The notes under the pieces: model-generated
What the model saw: the letters and a program-made list of their open reading frames with translations, nothing else
What the model was told of the DNA's origin: nothing
The model's database searches: none
Shown: positions 6,853 through 11,602 of the stretch, piece by piece
How positions within the stretch are numbered: position 1 is the stretch's first letter
Layout of the letters: every line of letters begins with the position of its first letter
Program-made: the position numbers and the translations under genes
Assembly (NCBI GenBank): GCA_934121875.1
Contig: CAKOVG010000026.1
Coordinates: 1 to 11,602, forward strand
Length of the DNA: 11,602 nt
DNA from: an uncultured Clostridia bacterium
GTDB lineage: Bacteria; Bacillota; Clostridia; TANB77; CAG-508
Direction of reading: 5' to 3'

Positions 6853-7689
6853 TTAACCTATAATATGTTGAAGCTTAAGCTCATTAATAGCCTCCTCATA
6901 TTGCTCTTGATTCGGAGCTTTGCCATGCCATTCTGCCTTTCCTTCCATAAAAGAAACACCTTTGCCTTTAATTGTATGGGCAATAATCACACTAGGCATA
7001 TCCTTTTGATGTTTAGCACTATTAAAAGCATGTATCAAAGCTTCTATATCATGTCCATTTACTTCAATAACATTAAATCCAAAACTTTCAAACTTTTCTT
7101 TTATATCTATTAATCCAGCTACTTCTTCTACATTTCCATCAATTTGCAATGTATTATAATCTACAATTGCACACAAATTATCTAATTTATTTTTACTTGC
7201 AGACATTGCTGCTTCCCATACTTGTCCTTCTTCGAGTTCTCCATCTCCAAGTAGACAATATACTCTGTATCCCTCATGTTCCATCTTTGAACCAATTGCC
7301 ATTCCCACCGCTGCTGATAATCCTTGTCCTAGTGAACCTGTTGACATATCAACACCAGGAACCTTTTTCATATCAGGATGTCCTTGTAAATTGCTCTCTA
7401 CCTTTCTAAAGCCTTTTAAAAGCTCTTTGTCAAAATATCCTTTTCTTGCAAGTGTTGCGTATAATGCTGGTGCACAGTGTCCTTTTGACAATACAAACCT
7501 GTCTCTTCCTTTTGCATTTGGATTTTCTGAATCTATATTCATTTGGTTAAAGTATAAAACAGCTAAAATATCTGCACAAGAAAGTGAGCCTCCTGGATGC
7601 CCTGAATTTGCGTTATATACTTGTTCTATAATTCCTATTCTAATGTCATTTGCAATATTAGCTAATCCTTCTACTTTTGTAATTTTCAT
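6853..7689 (-). CDS. Transketolase, N-terminal subunit (split transketolase)
   Basis: 278 residues, the thiamine-pyrophosphate-binding half of a two-subunit transketolase. Visible motifs are NSGHPGGS (28-35, H31), SKGH (68-71), GHPDMKK (103-109), STGSLGQGLS (116-125), the TPP/metal motif starting GDGELEEGQ (148-156) and ending at N179 in VDYN, and WHGKAPN (254-260, H255) near the end. Every residue usually used to hold TPP and metal is kept and the length is normal for a free-standing N half. AAAGGAG lies seven bases before the ATG and a near-consensus promoter lies about 33 bases upstream. It is the first gene of the operon with the C half downstream. It supplies ribose-5-phosphate and erythrose-4-phosphate metabolism, a common route for pentoses in organisms with this split form. 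Confidence 0.95.
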   Translation of the reverse strand: MKITKVEGLANIANDIRIGIIEQVYNANSGHPGGSLSCADILAVLYFNQMNIDSENPNAKGRDRFVLSKGHCAPALYATLARKGYFDKELLKGFRKVESNLQGHPDMKKVPGVDMSTGSLGQGLSAAVGMAIGSKMEHEGYRVYCLLGDGELEEGQVWEAAMSASKNKLDNLCAIVDYNTLQIDGNVEEVAGLIDIKEKFESFGFNVIEVNGHDIEALIHAFNSAKHQKDMPSVIIAHTIKGKGVSFMEGKAEWHGKAPNQEQYEEAINELKLQHIIG

Positions 7690-7721
7690 TATATTTCTCC
7701 TTTCAGTCTTATGATATGTTT

Positions 7722-7750
7722 ATTATATATTTAAAAGATATTTAATTCAA
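7722..7750 (-). promoter_or_regulatory. Promoter of the transketolase operon
   Basis: On the minus strand, -35 TTGAAT (7745-7750), exactly 17 bases, then -10 TATAAT (7722-7727). Predicted start is near 7715, giving a leader of about 25 bases with the ribosome site AAAGGAG. Confidence 0.8.
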
Positions 7751-7789
7751 CAAATTCACAAAAAATCTACAATATTTTTTAATAGACTG

Positions 7790-7841
7790 TTAAGACGGAG
7801 ATTTTTGACTATCTTGAAATAATCAAAAATCTCCGTCTTAA
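7790..7841. repeat. Perfect 19-bp palindrome upstream of the transketolase promoter
   Basis: Arms 7790-7808 (TTAAGACGGAGATTTTTGA) and 7823-7841 are exact reverse complements around a 14-base centre that can add a few more pairs after one mismatch. It lies about 75 bases after the stop of the 63-codon membrane protein gene and 40 bases before the transketolase promoter. It could end the upstream transcript, but no T-run follows the stem on either strand. The rest of this 228-base gap (7842-7917) shows nothing further that I recognise. Confidence 0.85.
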
Positions 7842-7917
7842 TTATCTAGTTCTATAATTCACTTGCCCAATTTAATGCACTATATAAAATTCTAGATTTG
7901 TAATATTATTGCAATCT

Positions 7918-8109
7918 TTATATATTAAAATATATGATTAAGGCACCTGTTATTGACACTAAAAAGCCTAATATTTTTAGCCCTGTTGAACCCTCATTTT
8001 GGTCTCCAAAGCTAAACATCTTTTTAGTTATAATTCTTGCATCAAAAATGCATATTACTCCAATTGTTGCTATTATTAATCCTATTATTATTAAAATTAC
8101 TTTTCCCAT
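7918..8109 (-). CDS. Small two-helix membrane protein of unknown function
   Basis: 63 residues that I do not recognise as a named family. Two hydrophobic stretches, about 4-22 and 43-60, flank a short polar loop with DARIITKK and FGDQNEGSTG, so a two-pass membrane protein is expected. It starts only 9 bases after the stop of the epimerase-family gene. Its ribosome site AGAGG overlaps that stop region and is well spaced (about seven bases) before the ATG, so it is very likely co-transcribed and real. An open frame on the opposite strand over the same bases has no comparable support. A link to sugar uptake or the epimerase is suggested by position only. Confidence 0.75.
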   Translation of the reverse strand: MGKVILIIIGLIIATIGVICIFDARIITKKMFSFGDQNEGSTGLKILGFLVSITGALIIYFNI

Positions 8110-8118
8110 AATTAACCT

Positions 8119-8988
8119 CTAAAAGAATTCTACAGTATATTTGCACTCAAACGAAGTATTTGGTTTAAGTGAAATAATATCTTGTTTTTGTGTAAACACT
8201 CCTGTGCTTTTTACGCTATCTGCTGTTGAATACCATGGTTCAATACATATAAATGGTGCATTTGGTTTAGACCAAATTGCTAAATATGGAAAACCTGTAA
8301 AATCCATAGTTAATAATGTTTTGCCAGTTTCCTTGTTTTTCAAGCTTATTTTATTTGATGTTATTCCTTTCATAATCAATGCATCATTATCAAATGTATG
8401 TGAATCTATAAATATTTTTCTTTTATCTACTATTCTATCTTTTGCATAGTCTATTCCGACTAGTCCATCTACTAAGTATAAAAAGTGAATTTTTTCCTCA
8501 TCTTCTTCAAACTCTAAATAGTAATTTCCTTTTTTTAGTTCCTTAGCATCTATTTTAAATGCAGGATGTCCACCTATTCCAAAAGGTAAATTTATTAGTC
8601 CTGTATTTACTACTCTATATATTGTAGTTAGTTTATTTTCCTCAGTACGATATGTATTATATAATTCAAATTCATATGGGTACCTTGTTAAGGTATATTT
8701 ATTACTTTTTAAAACATAAGAATGAAAGTGGTCTAGTTTAGTAATTGGTTCAAATTCCAAATCTCTTGCAAAACCATGTTGCAAAAGTTCATAAGTTCTT
8801 CCACCAATTAGTGTTTGGTTTTTCTTTAGTTTTCCTACTATTGGGAATAATACAGGTGAATGTCTTTTCCAATATATTTTGCCATTTTCGTCCATACATT
8901 GTTCACCTTGATGTATTTTTTCTTCGCCGTTTACTTTAAAGCTTATAAGTTCTCCACCTTTTTTTGATGTTAGCATTTGAGTGTACAT
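8119..8988 (-). CDS. Aldose 1-epimerase (galactose mutarotase) family protein, LacX-like
   Basis: 289 residues from the chosen start, the size of LacX/YihR-like members of the mutarotase superfamily, a beta-sandwich that interconverts alpha and beta anomers of hexoses or their phosphates. Conserved active-site patches are HGFAR (71-75), GGHPAF (139-144, H141 the likely general acid) and CIEPWYS (248-254, E250 the likely general base). The open frame extends to an ATG at 9013-9015, but that codon lies at or before the predicted transcription start. The ATG at 8986-8988 has AAAGGAG at ideal spacing, so the shorter form is chosen. The gene has its own promoter right after recG and leads a two-gene unit with the small membrane protein. 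The exact sugar is unknown; some relatives act on hexose-6-phosphates. Confidence 0.9.
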   Translation of the reverse strand: MYTQMLTSKKGGELISFKVNGEEKIHQGEQCMDENGKIYWKRHSPVLFPIVGKLKKNQTLIGGRTYELLQHGFARDLEFEPITKLDHFHSYVLKSNKYTLTRYPYEFELYNTYRTEENKLTTIYRVVNTGLINLPFGIGGHPAFKIDAKELKKGNYYLEFEEDEEKIHFLYLVDGLVGIDYAKDRIVDKRKIFIDSHTFDNDALIMKGITSNKISLKNKETGKTLLTMDFTGFPYLAIWSKPNAPFICIEPWYSTADSVKSTGVFTQKQDIISLKPNTSFECKYTVEFF

Positions 8989-9019
8989 AGGCCTCTCCTT
9001 TCTTATTTTTACCATATAT

Positions 9020-9048
9020 ATAATATTGCTTTTTTATGTAAATGTCAA
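9020..9048 (-). promoter_or_regulatory. Promoter of the epimerase-family operon
   Basis: On the minus strand a perfect -35 TTGACA (9043-9048), 17 bases and -10 TATTAT (9020-9025). The -35 box begins only 3 bases after the recG stop codon. Predicted start is near 9013, which excludes the upstream ATG of the epimerase frame. Confidence 0.85.
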
Positions 9049-9051
9049 GAT

Positions 9052-11115
9052 TTATAGCGAAACACTTTGTTTTAATTTATTGTCTACTAATTTTCTAAGT
9101 CTCTTATTCTTCTCTTGTGTTAATCCTTTATCTTCACTTTCAATTTTTAATGCTACACTTTGTACTGATTTTAACATTGGCATATCTACAAATAGGTTTG
9201 CTATTTTGAATTCTGGAATTCCATGTTGCCTTGTTCCAAAGAATTCTCCTGTTCCTCTTAGCTCTAAGTCTTTTTCTGCAATTACAAATCCGTCATTTGT
9301 CTCTTGCATTGTTTTCATTCTTTCTTTTCCTACTTGTGAACATTTACTATTATATTTAAGTACACAATATGACTGATATTGACCTCTTCCTACTCTACCT
9401 CTTAATTGATGTAACTGTGCTAATCCAAATCTGTCTGCATTTTCTACTACCATTATATTTGCATTTGGTACATTTACTCCAACTTCTATAACTGTAGTAG
9501 ATACTAGTATGTCTATCTCTCCATTTTTGAATTTTTGCATTATTTCGTCTTTTTCTTTTGTTTTCATTTTTCCATATACACATTCAACTCTGTATTCAGG
9601 AAAAATTTGCTCTTTATATATTTTTGTCCATTCTTTTACAGCTTTTAGTTCTTTTGTAGTTTCATCTTCTTCCTCTTTTTCTTCCACTAGTGGACATACT
9701 ACATATATTTGTCTACCTTCATTAATATTCTTTTTTATAAAATTGTTTATTCTTTCTTCCATGCTTTTAGTTACTGCATATGTTTCTATTTTCTTTCTAT
9801 TTGGCGGAAGTTCATCAATTATAGATATGTCCAAATCTCCATATAGTATTAAGGCTAATGTTCTTGGAATTGGGGTTGCTGTCATTACTAAAGTATCTGG
9901 ATTGTTTCCTTTTGCCGCAATTGCAGTTCTTTGTTTTACACCAAATCTATGTTGCTCATCGGTTACTACTAAACCTAAATTTTTAAATGTAACATTTTCT
10001 GTTATTAAAGCATGTGTGCCAATTAACACATCTATTTTTCCATTTTGAAGTCTTTCTAATATATCTTTTTTGTTTTTAGCTGTTGTTGCTCCTAATAGAA
10101 GTTCGCATTTTATGCCTAACGGTGCTAATATTTTGCTAAACTCTTCCATGTGTTGTGTTGCAAGAATTGCTGTTGGTGCCATTATTGCTGCTTGGTAGCC
10201 TGATTTTACTGCTTTATATGCAGATATAATACTTACTACTGTTTTACCTGAACCAACATCTCCTTGGAGTAGTCTGTTCATTGGCTTTTCTGATTCCATG
10301 TCTGCATCAATTTCTTCTAATACTCTTAATTGTGCCTTTGTTAGTTTAAATGGTAATGAGTTTATTACATCTGACATTTTTGCATTTTTGTCAAATGTAA
10401 TTCCTTTATTTTTTTCACTATTTCCTTTTAGTTCTAATAATGCAAGTTGCATTGTTAATAGTTCTTCAAAAACTAAGCGTTTTCTAGCTTGCATTCTATG
10501 TTCCATATCTGTTGGAAAATGTATTTGATTTAAGCTATTTTGCAAATCTAATAGATTGTATTCATTTAAAAGATAGTCTGGTAAAGATTCTTCTATTTTT
10601 CCGTTTACCATGTTTAAAGCATTTTCTACTGCTTGTCTAATTGATGTTTGAGATAGTTTATATGTAGTTGGATAAATCGGCATTATTTTTCCTGTATTTT
10701 TTGATGTATCTACTTTGTCAAATACGGGGCTTCTCATTTCAAAGTGGTTAAATTCATTTATGGCTTTTCCAAAAAATTTGTAGGTTTCACCTCTTTTTAT
10801 ATGCTGTTTAATATATGTTTGGTTAAACCACGTTATTGTGCATCTTCCTGTATTGTCTTCAACTGTAGCTTTTATAATTGTCATATTTTTGCGTATTCTA
10901 TTTATAGTAACCTCTGACACTACTGTTGCTTGTATTGTAACTTCTTCTCCATTTATCAAGTCTGCTATGTTCTTGGTTTTGCTTCTGTCTTCGTAATCTC
11001 TTGGAAAATATGTAAGTATATCTTCAATTGTATATATATTTAAGCTATTTAGTAATGGTACTTTTGCTGGTCCAACACTTTTTACATATTGCACATTTTG
11101 CTTCAAATCAATCAT
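9052..11115 (-). CDS. recG: ATP-dependent DNA helicase RecG
   Basis: 687 residues, usual full length. RecG is a double-strand DNA translocase that reverses stalled forks and branch-migrates Holliday junctions and D-loops. The N-terminal region includes an OB-fold wedge domain (about 50-150). Two helicase domains follow: Walker A GDVGSGKT (285-292), DEQH box (386-389), TATPIPRT (412-419), and motif VI QLHQLRGRVGRG (567-578). The RecG-specific C-terminal TRG region is present, with DLELRGTGEFFGTRQHG (616-632). The open frame can be extended to a TTG at 11131-11133, but the ATG at 11113-11115 has AAGAGGTAG just upstream and gives the normal N-terminus. No terminator separates it from the next promoter. 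The gene stands alone, without the fapR/plsX or rpmB/DAK neighbours often seen in Firmicutes. Confidence 0.97.
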   Translation of the reverse strand: MIDLKQNVQYVKSVGPAKVPLLNSLNIYTIEDILTYFPRDYEDRSKTKNIADLINGEEVTIQATVVSEVTINRIRKNMTIIKATVEDNTGRCTITWFNQTYIKQHIKRGETYKFFGKAINEFNHFEMRSPVFDKVDTSKNTGKIMPIYPTTYKLSQTSIRQAVENALNMVNGKIEESLPDYLLNEYNLLDLQNSLNQIHFPTDMEHRMQARKRLVFEELLTMQLALLELKGNSEKNKGITFDKNAKMSDVINSLPFKLTKAQLRVLEEIDADMESEKPMNRLLQGDVGSGKTVVSIISAYKAVKSGYQAAIMAPTAILATQHMEEFSKILAPLGIKCELLLGATTAKNKKDILERLQNGKIDVLIGTHALITENVTFKNLGLVVTDEQHRFGVKQRTAIAAKGNNPDTLVMTATPIPRTLALILYGDLDISIIDELPPNRKKIETYAVTKSMEERINNFIKKNINEGRQIYVVCPLVEEKEEEDETTKELKAVKEWTKIYKEQIFPEYRVECVYGKMKTKEKDEIMQKFKNGEIDILVSTTVIEVGVNVPNANIMVVENADRFGLAQLHQLRGRVGRGQYQSYCVLKYNSKCSQVGKERMKTMQETNDGFVIAEKDLELRGTGEFFGTRQHGIPEFKIANLFVDMPMLKSVQSVALKIESEDKGLTQEKNKRLRKLVDNKLKQSVSL

Positions 11116-11154
11116 TTTACTACCTCTTATCAAAATTTTTATTTAAATTACTCT

Positions 11155-11185
11155 AAAATAATTTGTCCTAATTAAAAATCGTCAA
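11155..11185 (-). promoter_or_regulatory. Possible recG promoter
   Basis: On the minus strand, TTGACG (11180-11185) makes a good -35 box, but the -10 region is poor (TATTTT at 11155-11160 with a 19-base spacer, or TTATTT with 18). It lies back to back with the plus-strand RNA promoter, whose -35 box begins 6 bases away. Confidence 0.35.
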
Positions 11186-11191
11186 AAAGCA

Positions 11192-11220
11192 TTGACTAAA
11201 TACTAAAAAGTATGTATAAT
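11192..11220 (+). promoter_or_regulatory. Strong plus-strand promoter of the antisense RNA
   Basis: -35 TTGACT (11192-11197), a 17-base spacer and a perfect -10 TATAAT (11215-11220). It is one of the best promoter matches in the window and faces the 3' end of the small hydrophobic peptide gene. Confidence 0.85.
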
Positions 11221-11226
11221 AATGAT

Positions 11227-11312
11227 ATAGGAAACAAACATACAGAATGTATGTTGCCAATATTTTAGCAAACACTACATTGCAGTATCGAAGCAAAATG
11301 TAGTGTTTTTAT
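11227..11312 (+). ncRNA. Candidate antisense (antitoxin) RNA, about 86 bases
   Basis: Predicted from a strong promoter (11192-11220) and an intrinsic terminator that ends within a base or two of the stop codon of the opposing peptide gene. It holds a 5' hairpin, AACATAC (11237-11243) with GTATGTT (11249-11255) around a five-base loop, a single-stranded AU-rich linker, and the terminator hairpin. It has no open frame of note. It would be fully complementary to any peptide mRNA that runs past 11312. AACATAC can also pair, with one G-U, with GTGTGTT in the leader of that mRNA. The layout matches antitoxins of convergent type I systems such as pAD1 par (Fst), bsrG/SR4 and txpA/RatA. Function is inferred. 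Confidence 0.65.
11271..11312 (+). terminator. Intrinsic terminator of the antisense RNA
   Basis: AACACTACATT (11271-11281) pairs perfectly with AATGTAGTGTT (11297-11307), with an inner GC/GC extension, followed by TTTTT and ATTTATT on the plus strand. On the minus strand the same stem is followed by TGCTAAAATATT, a poor U-tract, so the peptide mRNA may run through it. Confidence 0.85.
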
Positions 11313-11417
11313 TTATTCCTTATTTGTACAAATTATGTATATAACTGTTAATAAGGTTATGTTTATAGTTATTGAAATTATAAATCCTATGATTAGGAAT
11401 TGTAAAAGATTTACCAT
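11313..11417 (-). CDS. Small hydrophobic peptide, candidate type I toxin
   Basis: A 34-codon gene: ATG at 11415-11417, TAA at 11313-11315. The peptide begins MVNLLQFLIIGF; residues 4-30 are almost all Ile, Leu, Phe, Val or Thr and form a single membrane-spanning helix, and the tail is CTNKE. There is a strong ribosome site AGGTGG five bases before ATG, placed directly after a leader hairpin, and a plausible promoter 88 bases upstream. Size, single helix, short polar tail, structured leader and an opposing small RNA covering the 3' untranslated region are the combined marks of type I toxins such as Fst. The sequence is not one I recognise from a named toxin. It could instead be a harmless small membrane protein. 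The strong start signals make translation likely. Confidence 0.7.
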   Translation of the reverse strand: MVNLLQFLIIGFIISITINITLLTVIYIICTNKE

Positions 11418-11428
11418 AAACACCACCT

Positions 11429-11462
11429 CACTTTCCCATAGTAAAAACTATGTAGTAAAGTG
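11429..11462 (-). promoter_or_regulatory. Leader hairpin adjoining the ribosome site of the peptide mRNA
   Basis: In the minus-strand RNA, CACTTT (11457-11462) pairs with AAAGTG (11429-11434) and CATAG (11448-11452) with CTATG (11437-11441) around a TTTTTA loop. The ribosome site AGGTGG (11423-11428) follows immediately. An alternative pairing of CCAC (11460-11463) with GTGG (11423-11426) would hide it. This suggests translation control by folding, as in Fst-type mRNAs. Confidence 0.6.
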
Positions 11463-11504
11463 GCAACACACATCTGCTTGTTAAGTTTGTTTCCTATATT
11501 TAAT

Positions 11505-11533
11505 ACTATATAATATTTTTTTATAAAAAACAA
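11505..11533 (-). promoter_or_regulatory. Promoter of the hydrophobic peptide mRNA
   Basis: On the minus strand, -35 TTGTTT (11528-11533), 17 bases, -10 TATAGT (11505-11510), placed at nearly the same distance from the shared ATATAGGAAACAAAC block as the antisense RNA promoter is from its copy. Predicted start is near 11498, giving a leader of about 80 bases. Confidence 0.6.
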
Positions 11534-11570
11534 GCGAACACTCAAAAAAATTGTATTTTTTTCCAGTGAC

Positions 11571-11599
11571 TTGTCATTTAATTTAAAGTATTGTATAAT
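11571..11599 (+). promoter_or_regulatory. Plus-strand promoter reading out of the window
   Basis: -35 TTGTCA (11571-11576), a 17-base spacer and a perfect -10 TATAAT (11594-11599), three bases from the window end. It must serve something beyond the edge. TGAC-TT-GTCA (11567-11576) forms a small inverted repeat over the -35 box. Confidence 0.6.
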
Positions 11600-11602
11600 A
11601 TA

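Larger units (their letters stand above)
11225..11499. repeat. Inverted repeat bounding the toxin-antitoxin-like locus
   Basis: ATATAGGAAACAAAC occurs on the plus strand at 11225-11239 and, inverted, at 11485-11499. A second block, TGTTGCCA, occurs at 11252-11259 and inverted at 11461-11468. The blocks fall at the predicted 5' ends of the two facing transcripts, so both RNAs begin with the same sequence and spacing pattern. Confidence 0.8.

Noticed and set aside
6769..7113. Plus-strand frame of 114 codons running from the palindrome into the transketolase N-half gene
   Set aside because: Most of it is antisense to conserved transketolase sequence, with no start signals; no recognisable protein features.
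6853..7689. Transketolase N and C halves as a single gene broken by the palindrome insertion
   Set aside because: Both halves have complete domains, own start codons and own ribosome sites, and match the sizes of normal free-standing subunits, so this is a natural split form, not a broken gene.
7934..8122. Plus-strand open frame of 62 codons opposite the small membrane protein gene
   Set aside because: The minus-strand frame has a well-spaced ribosome site and sits 9 bases after its operon partner. The plus-strand frame has no ribosome site or promoter that I can see and is the mirror of a low-complexity hydrophobic gene.
8989..9015. Nine extra N-terminal residues on the epimerase-family protein
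   Set aside because: The upstream ATG lies at or before the predicted transcription start and lacks a ribosome site; the inner ATG has AAAGGAG.
11225..11499. CRISPR array or insertion sequence ends
   Set aside because: Only two copies of the block exist, in inverted orientation, with no regular spacers, no transposase frame and no clear target-site duplication; facing promoters explain the layout better.

Overview
This AT-rich window looks chromosomal and comes from a low-GC Firmicute, most likely a Clostridia-type Gram-positive. The reasons are strong AGGAG-type ribosome sites, sigma-A-like promoters with 17-base spacers, an FtsEX locus followed by coiled-coil M23 hydrolases, and a split (two-gene) transketolase. 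Nothing suggests a phage or conjugative element. Apart from a short plus-strand RNA at the right end, every supported gene is on the minus strand, so transcription runs right to left. The species cannot be named from the sequence alone.

Right end (about 11.16-11.60 kb): a compact locus that looks like a type I toxin-antitoxin system. A 34-codon, almost wholly hydrophobic peptide gene on the minus strand has its own promoter, a structured leader and a strong ribosome site. A near-consensus plus-strand promoter faces it and makes a short RNA of about 86 bases, ending in a hairpin plus U-tract right at the peptide stop codon. The two RNAs begin with the same 15 bases, so the locus is bounded by an inverted repeat. 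A second strong plus-strand promoter points out of the window at its end.

9.05-11.12 kb: recG, the branch-migration helicase. 7.92-8.99 kb: a two-gene unit with its own promoter just past the recG stop. It encodes a LacX-like aldose-1-epimerase family protein and a 63-residue two-helix membrane protein. 5.7-7.7 kb: the N- and C-terminal halves of transketolase as separate genes, with a promoter in front and a terminator behind. A 156-base imperfect palindrome separates the two halves, and a second perfect 19-bp palindrome lies upstream of their promoter.

0.2-5.6 kb: a five-gene cell-wall and division operon read from one good promoter, in the order ftsE, ftsX, M23 hydrolase, paralogous M23 hydrolase, S41 (CtpA/CtpB-type) processing protease. 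FtsE and FtsX form the ATP-driven membrane complex that in other bacteria controls a coiled-coil peptidoglycan hydrolase or its activator. The two secreted coiled-coil M23 proteins are the natural candidates to be controlled here, and the S41 protease may trim or remove an envelope partner. 1-118: a tRNA-Val(UAC) cut by the window edge, with its own consensus promoter.

Several start codons were moved inward from the longest open frame because ribosome sites or promoters rule out the longer form (ftsX, transketolase C half, epimerase, recG).
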